NCBI RefSeq assembly: GCF_027925445.1
Contig: NZ_AP027149.1
Span: 1,116,001 to 1,180,000 of the forward strand
DNA from: Methylocystis bryophila
GTDB lineage: Bacteria > Pseudomonadota > Alphaproteobacteria > Rhizobiales > Beijerinckiaceae
Reading direction: 5' to 3'
Length of the DNA: 64,000 nt
The translations under genes were made by a program, and so were the position numbers. Below the pieces are notes generated by a model. That model did no database searches and had not been told where the DNA came from. It saw nothing but the letters and a program-made list of their open reading frames with translations. This document shows, one piece after another, positions 50,995-59,696 of the stretch; the stretch's first letter is position 1, and the number at the start of each line of letters is the position of its first letter.

Positions 50995-53694
50995 ATGGCG
51001 ACTGATGCTGGGCTGCTCGAGCAGGCGCTAGGCAAGAGCGAGCTGCGCTTTCGCACGCTCCTCAGCGCGGTCAGCGCGTTCACGTGGTCCTGCCCTTCGT
51101 CCGGCCTGCAGATCGAGCCGCAGCCGGAGTGGATGGCGTTCACGGGGCAGACGTCGGAGCAAATGCTCGGCCTCGGCTGGGCAAAAGCCGTGCATCCGGA
51201 GGACCTCGTCGCAGCGGCGTCGGGCTGGCGCGCGGCGGTTGCTCGCGGCGAGCCTTATGCCGGCGAGCATCGCGTCCGCCGTCACGACGGCGAGTGGCGT
51301 TGGATGAACGTTCGGGCCGCGCCGATCCGCGATGCGAGCGGCGAGGTCGCCGAATGGTTCGGCATGTGCATCGACATCACCGAACAAAAACAGGCGGCGG
51401 ACGCCTTGCGCGAGAGCGAGGAACGGTTGCGGCTGTTCGTGGACAACAGTCCGACGGTCGCCTGGATGAAAGACGCAGACGGCCGATATGTTTACCGCAA
51501 CCGAGCGATCGAACGACGGTTTGGCGGTCAGGTCGCGGATTTTCTCGGGAAGACGGACGCCGAGCTATGGCCGCCGGATGTCGCGGCGGAATTTCGCAAG
51601 AATGATTTGGCGGTGCTCGCGACTGGCCGGACGATCGCGATCGTTGAGGAAACGCGTGAGCCGGACCAAGAGCCCAGTTGTTGGCTCAACACCAAATTTC
51701 CTTTCCGCGACAAGGCGGGCAAACGATATGTGGGCGGGATAGGACTGGACATAACCGAGCGCAAGAAGATGGAGGCCGCGCTACGCGCGAGCGAGCGGCG
51801 GTTTCGCGCCATCTTCAATCAGCAGTTCGAACATAGCTGCCTCGTGGATCCGGAGGGCCGCATCCTCGAAATGAGCGATTCGGTCATGCGCGGCGCGGCC
51901 GCAGAAACCGAGGTCCTCGTGGGCCAGCGCTTCCTGGATGCTCCATGGTGGCGAGACACGCCGGAGATGCGCGAGCGCTGGCGGCGCCAGTTCGAGGAGG
52001 CGCAGGCGCAGCCCGGCGCTTCGCGAGGCGAGATCGAGTATCGAGCGGAAGACGGCGAGCGAGGCTATATTCTCAGCGCCGTGACGGCGCTGCGCGACGA
52101 GCGGGGAGCGCTCGAAGGCTTTCTCGTCGAAGGCCTCGACATCACCGAATGCAAGCTGACCGAGAATGCGCTGGGCGAGACAGAAGGCCATTTGCGGCTG
52201 GCGCTCGACGCGTCTCGGGCCGGAAGCTGGGCGTGGGACGCCAAGAGCAGCACGTCAACTTGGGATGAGCGCTTTCGCGAACTTTATGATTTCCCGCCCG
52301 GCTCGCCGAGCCGCTTCCATGAATGGATCGAGCGCTTGCATCCAGAGGATCGTCTCCACATCCTCTCTCGGATCGAGGAGCTGCGCAGCGCATCCGGCGA
52401 CGATCAGTGGAACGAGGAGTTCCGCAGCATATCTTCCGATGGCCGCGTGCGCTGGCATCAGAACCTGGGCCGGGCGCAACGCAACGCCGCCGGCGCGCTC
52501 GACAAGGTCGTCGGCATCGATCTCGACGTCACCGCGCGCAAGCAAGCGGAGGAAGCGCTGCGCGAGGCCGATCGGCGCAAGGATGAATTTCTCGCGACGC
52601 TGGCGCATGAGCTGCGCAACCCGCTCGCGCCCGTGCGCAATGGCTTGGACGCCTTACGCAGGATCGGCGCGCCTACGCCGGCCGCCGATCGCCTGCTCGT
52701 CATGATGGAGGGACAGGTCGACCACCTTGTGCGTTTGGTGAACGATCTCATGGACATTTCCCGAATCAGCCTCGGAAAATTCGAGCTCCAGAAGCAGCGC
52801 ATGGACCTCGCGGCCGCCGTGGCCCAAGCCGTCGACATGAGCAGACACCTCGTTGAAGCGGGAAACCTCGACCTCCGCCTGAAGCTGCCCCGCGAGCCGG
52901 CGCCCGTCCATGGCGACGCGGTGCGGTTGACGCAAGTCTTCTCCAATTTGCTGAGCAACGCGGCAAGACACACGATGCAGGAAGGGCGCATCCAAGTCTC
53001 TCTCGAACGAGCGGGAGACGTGGCGGTCGTCAGCGTCGCCGACACAGGCGTGGGCATCCCGGAAGAGTTCTTGCCCTATATTTTCGAGCCTTTTGTTCAG
53101 GGAGGCAAAGGCGGGCGACCCGATCAGGGGCTGGGAGTCGGGCTGGCGCTTGTTCACTCGATCACGCAGATGCATGGCGGCACGGTCGAAGCGAAGAGCG
53201 GCGCGGAGGGGCTCGGCAGCACATTCGTCGTGCGTTTGCCTCTGCTGGAGCCCGCAAGGACGCAAGCGCCCGCGCCCCAAACCGCTTCGGGGCCTCTAAC
53301 GACGTCGCCGCGCCTTCTCGTGATCGACGATATGCCACAGGTGGCTGAAGCTCTCGCTTTCTTGCTCAACGTGTTAGGCGCAAACGTTCGCGTTGCTCGC
53401 AGTGGCGCGGAAGGGCTCGAAGCCTGCGCCGAGTTTGAGCCCGAGCTGGTGCTTCTGGATCTCTCAATGCCGCATATGGATGGCTTCGAGACCGCCCGCC
53501 GAATGAGAGAGTCGCCCGTCGGAAGAAGAGCGAAGCTCGTCGCCTTGACTGGCTCGGGTGAGGACCACATGCGCGCGCGAACGCGGGAGGCCGGTTTTGA
53601 CGGTCATTTGGTCAAGCCTGCTTCTCTCTCGCAACTTGAAGAGCTGCTTGCTTCCGTGAGCCGGCCCAGGACGCCGACGCCGGCTTCGAATTGA
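50995..53694 (+). CDS. PAS-containing hybrid sensor histidine kinase
   Basis: I used ATG 50995 (MATDAGLLEQALGKSELRFRTLL). A TTG 16 codons earlier is the alternative. The protein of about 899 residues has four PAS/PAC units (about 10-140, 140-265, 265-390, 390-515). HisKA follows with DEFLATLAHELRNPLAPVRNG, then HATPase with NLLSNAARHT and DTGVGIPEEF and GLGVGLALV. The C-terminal receiver has VIDDMPQ, LLDLSMPHMDG, ALTGSGE and LVKPAS. No membrane segment is seen. Its kinase and receiver halves are clearly related to the gene at 2888-5197. Its signal and partners are unknown. Confidence 0.93.
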   Translation: MATDAGLLEQALGKSELRFRTLLSAVSAFTWSCPSSGLQIEPQPEWMAFTGQTSEQMLGLGWAKAVHPEDLVAAASGWRAAVARGEPYAGEHRVRRHDGEWRWMNVRAAPIRDASGEVAEWFGMCIDITEQKQAADALRESEERLRLFVDNSPTVAWMKDADGRYVYRNRAIERRFGGQVADFLGKTDAELWPPDVAAEFRKNDLAVLATGRTIAIVEETREPDQEPSCWLNTKFPFRDKAGKRYVGGIGLDITERKKMEAALRASERRFRAIFNQQFEHSCLVDPEGRILEMSDSVMRGAAAETEVLVGQRFLDAPWWRDTPEMRERWRRQFEEAQAQPGASRGEIEYRAEDGERGYILSAVTALRDERGALEGFLVEGLDITECKLTENALGETEGHLRLALDASRAGSWAWDAKSSTSTWDERFRELYDFPPGSPSRFHEWIERLHPEDRLHILSRIEELRSASGDDQWNEEFRSISSDGRVRWHQNLGRAQRNAAGALDKVVGIDLDVTARKQAEEALREADRRKDEFLATLAHELRNPLAPVRNGLDALRRIGAPTPAADRLLVMMEGQVDHLVRLVNDLMDISRISLGKFELQKQRMDLAAAVAQAVDMSRHLVEAGNLDLRLKLPREPAPVHGDAVRLTQVFSNLLSNAARHTMQEGRIQVSLERAGDVAVVSVADTGVGIPEEFLPYIFEPFVQGGKGGRPDQGLGVGLALVHSITQMHGGTVEAKSGAEGLGSTFVVRLPLLEPARTQAPAPQTASGPLTTSPRLLVIDDMPQVAEALAFLLNVLGANVRVARSGAEGLEACAEFEPELVLLDLSMPHMDGFETARRMRESPVGRRAKLVALTGSGEDHMRARTREAGFDGHLVKPASLSQLEELLASVSRPRTPTPASN

Positions 53695-53732
53695 TCGAAT
53701 GATTCAGGAATTCCGCCAGAAACCAGCGTGAT

Positions 53733-54293
53733 CTAGGCGGATCGCGCCAGGCTTGCGTCGTTCAGCGCAAGCGAGACGTACAGCAAATTATCTTCCTGAC
53801 GCGTCGTCATCGGAAGTCCGCAACGTCGAAACACGCTCAACATCGGGGCGTTATTGCAGAGCACTTCCGCCTCTAGGCTGTGCAGGCCTTTCGCTATCGC
53901 GATTCGGACAAGATGGCGCATGAGCGCCGCGCCGACGCCGCGACCCTGGAAATCCTGCTCGACCGTGAAGGCCACTTCCGCATCACGCTGGGCGGCTCCG
54001 GGGTTGACGACGAAACAACTGACGCCGCCGATGACGGCCTCGTCTTGTCCTTCGCCGATCGTCGCGAGCAAGGCGATCGCGTTCTCGAAGTCGGCTCCCG
54101 TGATGCGGGCGACATCCTCGTCGGTGAGTTTATCTTTTTGGGAGAGGAAGCGCATATAGCGCGTTCTGGAATCCAGCAGGGAAAACGCGCGCCGTATTTT
54201 CGGCCCGTCGGCTGGGCGTGCGGCGCGAATGGTAATTTTCTGGCCGTCGTTCAGTCTTTCCACGCAGGCGTAATGTCTCAGGCTGTTAGGCAT
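53733..54293 (-). CDS. GNAT-family N-acetyltransferase
   Basis: The 186-residue protein has a single GNAT domain: ITIRAARPADGPKIRRAFSLLDSRTRYMRFL at the start, AEVAFTVEQDFQGRGVGAALMRHLVRIAIAKGLHSLEAEVL (acetyl-CoA pyrophosphate loop QGRGVGAAL), then NNAPMLSVFRRCGL. It transfers an acyl group from CoA to an amine. The acceptor is unknown. Upstream, at 54350-54387, are two direct repeats with ICE-like inverted halves, suggesting regulation by Irr or a related factor. Confidence 0.9.
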   Translation of the reverse strand: MPNSLRHYACVERLNDGQKITIRAARPADGPKIRRAFSLLDSRTRYMRFLSQKDKLTDEDVARITGADFENAIALLATIGEGQDEAVIGGVSCFVVNPGAAQRDAEVAFTVEQDFQGRGVGAALMRHLVRIAIAKGLHSLEAEVLCNNAPMLSVFRRCGLPMTTRQEDNLLYVSLALNDASLARSA

Positions 54294-54349
54294 TTGCCGA
54301 ACCTCGTGGTCAGCGCCCGAGCGCGCCCCGTTGCCGTCGCGGTGACATT

Positions 54350-54387
54350 TTAGATTATTCTATGAAAATTAGATCATTCTATGAAAA
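54350..54387. promoter_or_regulatory. Tandem 19-bp repeat, ICE-like operator candidate
   Basis: Two adjacent 19-base units (54350-54368, 54369-54387) differ by one base. Each holds TTAGAT-(t/c)A-TTCTA, close to the palindromic ICE pattern (TTTAGAA-spacer-TTCTAAA) bound by Irr. They lie in the spacer between the GNAT gene (start 54293, minus) and the hemerythrin gene (start 54858, plus). A TTGAC box follows at about 54391. The role as an operator is inferred. Confidence 0.5.
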
Positions 54388-54544
54388 GCGCTTGACGCGC
54401 GGGAGTCAAAAATCTCCGCGTCAGCATAACACATTGAACAAACGACGCATCATCCGTGCGAACCCGTCGGCGAACTCCACGCCCTTACTTGACCGACGCC
54501 GGTAATCTGCCTGCCCGACAGGACTTGCTCGCGAGAATCGCTCA

Positions 54545-54630
54545 AACGCAGACAAGGTGATCGATTCCAAAATTTCAGAGCGCGATGCGCGCGACAAACC
54601 GGTTTCCGCATTTTCGCAACGCGCTCTAAG
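54545..54630. repeat. GCGCGAT-type dispersed palindrome
   Basis: The element carries tgatcgattc then agagcgcgatgcgcgcga, accggtttccgcattttcgc and acgcgctct. The outer arms AGAGCGCG/CGCGCTCT pair. It is related to 58612-58718. The flanking gene-free stretch 54388-54857 otherwise contains only AT-rich patches near 54430 and 54640-54665, likely promoter sequence for the hemerythrin gene. Confidence 0.7.
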
Positions 54631-54857
54631 TAGAACTCACTAAGTATAACAGCTAATAGTTTTCCGTGATGCAAGAGTTATTGCGTCGGCGTGACAAACA
54701 TGCGACGATATGGAGCGATATTCGAATAGAAGCGTTCTCTGTGGGAAGATTGCCTTTGCCAAAGCCAGAGCTTGCGCGCGACTGCGATGCGCGGCCAATC
54801 ACGGTGTGGGCCGCCTATAGATTTGCTCGTGATAAAGGATAGGGAGCAAGGAGAGAG

Positions 54858-55265
54858 ATGCTTAGATCATATTTTGTCTTAGATTCAACGCTCTCGGAGG
54901 AGCATCAGCGCGTAATGGATCAGATCGCGTTTATCGAGCGTGTGGCGGCTGAACCGCGTTTTGACGCGCATCGGATGGTCGTAGCGCTGTGGGAGCTTCT
55001 GGAGGTGACGAATCAACACTTTGCGCATGAAGAGAAAGCCATGGTCGATGACGCCTTTCCGCGACTGGCTCTGCATCGCCGTGATCACGAATATTTGCTG
55101 AAAGCCCTGCGCGATTATATAGCGGCGTTCGTCGACAACACTGAAAGGCCGTCCGCGAGCTTTTGCGACAATCTTCGAAGCTGGATCGGCTTCCATTGCC
55201 GGCGCTATGACGAAGATTATTCGCGCTTCAGCGATTGGAGGCGGGCAAGCGGCTCGCGAGCGTGA
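54858..55265 (+). CDS. Hemerythrin-domain O2-binding protein
   Basis: The 135-residue four-helix protein keeps all di-iron ligands: His of SEEHQRVMDQ, HxxxE in HFAHEEKAM, HxxxH in HRRDHEYLL and HxxxxD in HCRRYDEDY. This is the standard bacteriohemerythrin pattern. In methanotrophs, bacteriohemerythrin is reported to carry oxygen to particulate methane monooxygenase. Here it could serve that role or act as an O2 or iron sensor. A GGAGAG site precedes ATG 54858. The gene is a single unit behind a 560-base upstream region. Confidence 0.9.
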   Translation: MLRSYFVLDSTLSEEHQRVMDQIAFIERVAAEPRFDAHRMVVALWELLEVTNQHFAHEEKAMVDDAFPRLALHRRDHEYLLKALRDYIAAFVDNTERPSASFCDNLRSWIGFHCRRYDEDYSRFSDWRRASGSRA

Positions 55266-55437
55266 AGGCCGCAGCGATCGGAAAAACTCGCTGACATCGT
55301 GCACATTCTCGAGAAGTCCGCCCCCGCGCGCCGTGCGACTTGTTCGCCGCGCCCTAGCGTCCTATAGACCTGCCGGCGGCTAGACCCTGAAGCCTCGCGA
55401 GCGCCGGGCCGCAGCAGGCGCCGCAACGACGGCCCTC

Positions 55438-55908
55438 ATGCTCACTCCCCTCGAAATCGCTCTCTTCTCCGGACTCGGCCTGATCTTCGCCGCAGGCCTC
55501 ATCGTCGTGGCGCGCTGGGGCGGCCGCAACCTACCCCATCTGGCGGGCTATGCGCTGATCGCCGCCTGCTTCATCTATGTCGGCCTCGGGCTCGGCTCCG
55601 ACAATCCGAACAGCTGGAGCGCGGTGGAAATGACCGCCGTCGCCGTGTTCGGCTCCCTGGTCTTCCTCTCCCGGCTGACCTCTGTCTGGGTTCTCATCGC
55701 GACGCTTTTCCTGCATCCCGTCTGGCTGATCTATGTGCATTACAAGGGGTCTGCCGCGCTCTTCACGCCGGCGCCGCTCGTCTTCGCGAACGCCGGGTTC
55801 GATGTGACGCTTGCGCTTTATCTCGTCTTTCTCACGGTTAGCGGGCGGCTCACGCCGACGCCGTTGAGCAGGCCGGCGGGCAAGGGCGGAAAGAGAGACT
55901 CGCGATGA
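55438..55908 (+). CDS. Four-helix membrane protein, unknown, coupled to bioB
   Basis: The 156-residue protein has about four membrane helices (LEIALFSGLGLIFAAGLIVVARW, LAGYALIAACFIYVGLGLG, MTAVAVFGSLVFLSRLTSVWVLIATLFLHPVWLIYVHY, FDVTLALYLVFLTVSG) and a basic tail. The stop overlaps the bioB start by 4 bases, so it is translationally coupled. I do not recognise the family. A role in biotin or precursor handling is only a guess from the coupling. Confidence 0.75.
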   Translation: MLTPLEIALFSGLGLIFAAGLIVVARWGGRNLPHLAGYALIAACFIYVGLGLGSDNPNSWSAVEMTAVAVFGSLVFLSRLTSVWVLIATLFLHPVWLIYVHYKGSAALFTPAPLVFANAGFDVTLALYLVFLTVSGRLTPTPLSRPAGKGGKRDSR

Positions 55909-56933
55909 ACGCGCCGCCTTTCGTTTTCGAGCTGCGTCACGACTGGACTGTCGAGGAGATCGTCGCGATCCACGACGCGCCGCTACTGGATCTCATCGCC
56001 CGCGCCAGCGCGACGCATCGGGGCTTCTTCGACGGCCATGACGTGCAAAAAGCGGCGCTGCTGTCGATCAAGACGGGCGGCTGTCCGGAGGACTGCTCCT
56101 ACTGCCCGCAGTCGGCGCATCACCGCGAGGTCAAGCTCGACCGCGTGGAGCTCATGGGCGTGGAGGCCGTTCTCGGGGCCGCGCGCGTGGCGCGCGAGGC
56201 GGGCGCGGATCGCTTCTGCATGGGCGCGGCCTGGCGCGCCGCGCCGGAAGGGCCGCGTTTCGAGGCGGTGCTGGATATGGTCAAGGGCGTTCGCGCGCTC
56301 GGCATGGAGGCTTGCGTCACGCTGGGCATGCTGACGCCGCCGCAGGCCAAGCGTCTCGCCGAGGCGGGTTTGACGGCCTATAACCACAACCTCGACACTG
56401 GGCCGGAATTCTACGACGAGATCATCTCGACGCGGAGCTATCGCGACCGGCTCGAGACTTTGAAGGCCGTGCGCGGCGCCGGCATCGAAATGTGCTGTGG
56501 CGGCATCATCGGCATGGGCGAGAGCGTCAGGGATCGGGCCGGCATGCTCCAGGTTCTCGCGGGCTTCGATCCGCATCCTGAAAGCGTGCCGATCAACGCG
56601 CTCGTCGCCGTCCCCGGCACGCCCCTCGCCGAGCGTCCGCCCGTCGATCCGCTCGACCTCGTCCGGATGATCGCGACGACGCGAATCATCATGCCCAAAT
56701 CCCGCGTGCGCCTTTCGGCCGGTCGGTCGAGCCTCTCGCGCGAAGCGCAAATCCTCTGCCTCGTCGCCGGCGCCAATTCGATCTTTTACGGTGAGAAGCT
56801 GCTCACGACCGCGAATCCCGACGCCGCCGAGGACGACGCGCTGTTCACGGCTTTGGCGCCGCGCGCCGAAGCGGCGCGGTCTGGCGCGGAAGTCTGCCTC
56901 GATCGAGACCATTTGGGCCGCCGCGGCGCGTGA
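55905..56933 (+). CDS. bioB: Biotin synthase
   Basis: This is a 342-residue radical-SAM enzyme with the 4Fe-4S motif CxxxCxxC in GGCPEDCSYCPQSAHH. The 2Fe-2S Cys/Arg ligands lie in the barrel (EACVTLGML, NHNLDTGPEFY, MCCGGIIGMGE, VRLSAGR). It inserts sulfur into dethiobiotin. The other bio genes are not in the window. It begins within the stop of the preceding membrane protein gene. Confidence 0.97.
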   Translation: MNAPPFVFELRHDWTVEEIVAIHDAPLLDLIARASATHRGFFDGHDVQKAALLSIKTGGCPEDCSYCPQSAHHREVKLDRVELMGVEAVLGAARVAREAGADRFCMGAAWRAAPEGPRFEAVLDMVKGVRALGMEACVTLGMLTPPQAKRLAEAGLTAYNHNLDTGPEFYDEIISTRSYRDRLETLKAVRGAGIEMCCGGIIGMGESVRDRAGMLQVLAGFDPHPESVPINALVAVPGTPLAERPPVDPLDLVRMIATTRIIMPKSRVRLSAGRSSLSREAQILCLVAGANSIFYGEKLLTTANPDAAEDDALFTALAPRAEAARSGAEVCLDRDHLGRRGA

Positions 56934-56981
56934 GCCGGCTGCCGGCGCGTTCCGTGTCGCGGGCGTGAGGAGCGGAACGTC

Positions 56982-57737
56982 ATGACCTACTGTTGCGGCA
57001 TTCTGGTGCGCGAAGGCCTCGTCATGATGGCCGACACGCGCACCAATGCGGGGCTCGACAATATCTCCACCTTCCGCAAGCTGCATATCTTCGAGCGGCG
57101 CGAAGAAATGGTGCTGCTGCTCGCGAGCGCCGGCAATCTTTCGGTGAGCCAGGGCGTGATCCACCTCCTCGACGAGGGCGTCCCAGATCCGACGGATGAG
57201 ACGATCTCGACGCGGCTCGTCGACGCGTCCAGCATGTCGGTCGCAGCCCATCTCGTCGGGGCCGCGACGCGTCGCGCGCGCGCGCAGGCGGCCGAAGGCA
57301 TGGAGCAATCGGGCGTCAATTTCGACGTTTCTTTCTTGCTCGGCGGCCAGATCGGCGGCGGCGCCATGCGCCTATTCATGATCTATTCGGCCGGCAACGC
57401 GATCGAGTGCACGATCGACACGCCCTATTTCCAGATTGGCGAGCACAAATATGGCAAGCCCATTCTCGATCGCGCCATCAGCTTCGATATGGATCTCTAT
57501 GACGCGCTGAAGATCGGCCTGATTTCCATGGATTCGACCATGCGCTCGAACCTCTCGGTCGGCCTTCCGCTCGATTTTGCGCTCTTGCGGCGCGATGCGC
57601 TGAAGCTCGAGCTTTCGATCCGTGTCGACGCCTCCGACGCCTATTTCCGGGATCTGCGCGAGCAGTGGTCTAAGGCGCTGAAGGCCGCGCATACAGCGAT
57701 TCCGCGCCCCCCCTATGGCGGGCTGCAGGATAGGTGA
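56982..57737 (+). CDS. Anbu, proteasome-like protease
   Basis: The 251-residue protein begins MTYCCGILVREGLVMMADTRTNAGLDNISTFRKLHIF, the Anbu (ancestral beta-subunit, COG3484) N-terminus with a candidate nucleophile Thr2. Asp of MADTRTN and Lys of FRKLHIF take the positions of the proteasome catalytic Asp and Lys. The body is a proteasome-beta fold, and Anbu forms helical oligomers in other species. It converges with transglutaminase, alpha-E and ATP-grasp genes, the partners predicted for Anbu systems. Substrates are unknown. Confidence 0.93.
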   Translation: MTYCCGILVREGLVMMADTRTNAGLDNISTFRKLHIFERREEMVLLLASAGNLSVSQGVIHLLDEGVPDPTDETISTRLVDASSMSVAAHLVGAATRRARAQAAEGMEQSGVNFDVSFLLGGQIGGGAMRLFMIYSAGNAIECTIDTPYFQIGEHKYGKPILDRAISFDMDLYDALKIGLISMDSTMRSNLSVGLPLDFALLRRDALKLELSIRVDASDAYFRDLREQWSKALKAAHTAIPRPPYGGLQDR

Positions 57738-57757
57738 CGCGCGACTTTTAGCTTTCT

Positions 57758-58582
57758 TCAGCTCTGCGATTGCGCGCGCGAGTCCTCAACGCGCATATGC
57801 ACCGTCGTCTCTTCCGCTCCGCCGCCGACTCGCGCGCCGCGAACGGGAGCGGCGCCGAGCGCATCGAGCGCCATGGCGACGCGCACATAGGACTCGTTCG
57901 GACAAAGCGCGTGGACAGGGTCGAATCCGACCCATCCGAGGCCCTCCACATGCGCCTCCGCCCAAGCGTGACCGGCGACCTGATCGCTCTCGCTGTCGTC
58001 GCGGCGAAGATAGCCGCTCACATAGCGCGACGGAATGCCGAGCGCGCGTGCGCAGGCGATGAAGACATGCGCGAAATCCTGATAAGCGCCGCAACGCTTC
58101 TCGAAAAGCGCGAGGGCGCCCGCCGCGGCGTGGGTCGCGTCCGGATTGAGGGCGAGCTTGTCGTGGATCGCCGCCATCAGCGCATGTAATTTCGCAAGCG
58201 TTGAGGACTCGCGCCCGCCGATGTCGCGCGCAAAGCTCGCGAGCGCGGCGTCTGGCCTCGTCAGGGCCGTCTCCCGCAGGAAAAGCGCTACCGGAAAGCG
58301 CTCAACGGCGCCGCTCACGACGCCGGCCTGATCGAAGGTTTCAACCTCGCCTTCGACGAGGGTCGTGAGTGATTGGAGCGGCCCTTCCACAAAAAAGCGA
58401 TGCTCGATGTTTCCGAAGGCGTCCTTTCCCGCGACGAGGCAGCAATCCCGATCGACGTCGATACGCCACTCCCGCACGTGCTGGCCTTCATGATTGCGCG
58501 GGGTGACCAGCAGACGTTGCATCGTCGATTTCGCTGGCGCGTCGTAGCGGTAGATCGTCTCGTGCCTGACGCGAATGAGCAT
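57758..58582 (-). CDS. Transglutaminase-like protein of the Anbu cluster
   Basis: The 274-residue protein has an N-terminal beta domain (MLIRVRHETIYRYDAPAKSTMQRLLVTPR) and a transglutaminase core. The catalytic Cys is in FEKRCGAYQDFAHVFIACARALGIPSRYVSGYL, His in GHAWAEAHVEGLGWVGFDP and Asp in the same GFDP. This COG1305 type is predicted to cleave or form peptide bonds. It lies after the alpha-E gene with a repeat-containing gap of 132 bases. Confidence 0.93.
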   Translation of the reverse strand: MLIRVRHETIYRYDAPAKSTMQRLLVTPRNHEGQHVREWRIDVDRDCCLVAGKDAFGNIEHRFFVEGPLQSLTTLVEGEVETFDQAGVVSGAVERFPVALFLRETALTRPDAALASFARDIGGRESSTLAKLHALMAAIHDKLALNPDATHAAAGALALFEKRCGAYQDFAHVFIACARALGIPSRYVSGYLRRDDSESDQVAGHAWAEAHVEGLGWVGFDPVHALCPNESYVRVAMALDALGAAPVRGARVGGGAEETTVHMRVEDSRAQSQS

Positions 58583-58611
58583 GGCGAAGGTTGTGCTTCC
58601 TAGATCACGCG

Positions 58612-58718
58612 ACGTTCAGGCGGAATCGCCCGAACGCAGAAAACATGATCGATTCTTGAAGTTTGGAGCGCGATTTGCGCGAAAGACCGGTTTCCACTTT
58701 TTCGCATCGCGCTTTTAA
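58612..58718. repeat. GCGCGAT-type dispersed palindrome
   Basis: The segment has a hairpin gttcaggcggaatcgcccgaac, then tgatcgattc, ggagcgcgatttgcgcga, accggtttccactttttcgc and atcgcgct. It matches 54545-54630 in its right part, and its left hairpin resembles 2735-2764. It separates the transglutaminase and alpha-E genes. Confidence 0.7.
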
Positions 58719-59662
58719 GAAAGATACTGCTCGCCAATCAGCGCGCCGAGCTGGTTGTTCAAGGAGATGAATTCCTGCACGAATTCGTGCAGACCGCCCT
58801 GAAACGCGTTTTCCATCGTGAGCCGCTCCAGCCTCCCATAGACGGCGCGACTCTGGCGTTGCGCCTCCCCCTGCCGGCCATAGGCCTTCGACAGGCGATC
58901 CAGATTGTCCACGAGGCCTTCATAACAGGAGATCAACGAGCGCGGCATCTCGCGTCGCAGGATGAGAAGATCGGCGACGAGCCAGGGCTTCAGATTGTCG
59001 CGATAGACCCAGTGATAGGCGGTGTGCGCGGAAACAGCGCGCAAGATGGCCGCCCATTGGAAATAGTCGAGCGAGCCGCCAATGATTTCCTTCTCGGGCA
59101 GCAGCACGTGATATTTCACATCCAGCAGGCGCGCCGTATTGTCCGCCCGCTCGATTAAGAGACCAAGCCGCGTGAACCAATAGGCGTCGTTGCGCAGCAT
59201 CGTGCGATAGGCGCCGCCGTCATAGGCGATCGACAGTTTCTTCACGAATTCGGTGAAGCGGGAGATCGCCGAGCCATCGCAATCGCCGGCTTTTCTCTCG
59301 AAGCTCTTCATCTCGAGGAAGCCGTCGTTGATCGCCTCCCAGACTTCGGCAGTCAGCGCGGTGCGCACCGCGCGCGCATTGGCGCGCGCGTGCTCGAGAC
59401 AATTGCGCATCGAGCCGGGATATTCCGGCGCAAAGGCGAGAAAATGGGCGACATTGGCTTCGTCGACGGGACGTCGCGTCGCCGCAAAGGCGTCGCTCGC
59501 GCCCGAAGACAGCAGCACGCTCGTCCATTCGCTCTGGGCTCCGCCATAGGCCTTGGGCAGGGCGGCGAGACGTCGCGAGGCTTCGATCAGCCGCGCCAGA
59601 AAGTCGGCGCGCTCCATATAGCGCGCGAGCCAATAGAGATTGTCGGCGGTTCGCGACAGCAT
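58715..59662 (-). CDS. Alpha-E domain protein of the Anbu cluster
   Basis: The 315-residue, mostly helical protein matches the alpha-E family (DUF403, COG2307): MLSRTADNLYWLARYMERADFLARLIEASRRLAALP at the start, with conserved YWLARYMERAD, RLGLLIERADNTARLLDVKYHVLLP and YHWVYRDNLKPWLVADLLILRREMPRSL. Conserved Glu and Arg residues suggest an enzyme or binding role, but none is proven. It lies between the ATP-grasp gene (34 bases upstream) and the transglutaminase gene. The three minus-strand genes look like one operon. Confidence 0.95.
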   Translation of the reverse strand: MLSRTADNLYWLARYMERADFLARLIEASRRLAALPKAYGGAQSEWTSVLLSSGASDAFAATRRPVDEANVAHFLAFAPEYPGSMRNCLEHARANARAVRTALTAEVWEAINDGFLEMKSFERKAGDCDGSAISRFTEFVKKLSIAYDGGAYRTMLRNDAYWFTRLGLLIERADNTARLLDVKYHVLLPEKEIIGGSLDYFQWAAILRAVSAHTAYHWVYRDNLKPWLVADLLILRREMPRSLISCYEGLVDNLDRLSKAYGRQGEAQRQSRAVYGRLERLTMENAFQGGLHEFVQEFISLNNQLGALIGEQYLS

Positions 59663-59696
59663 GGCCTACCACGCCGCGCGGAAAGGAGGGAGAGAT

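Noticed and set aside
55983..57308. Open frame of about 440 codons opposite bioB and anbu
   Set aside because: Complement of two conserved genes.
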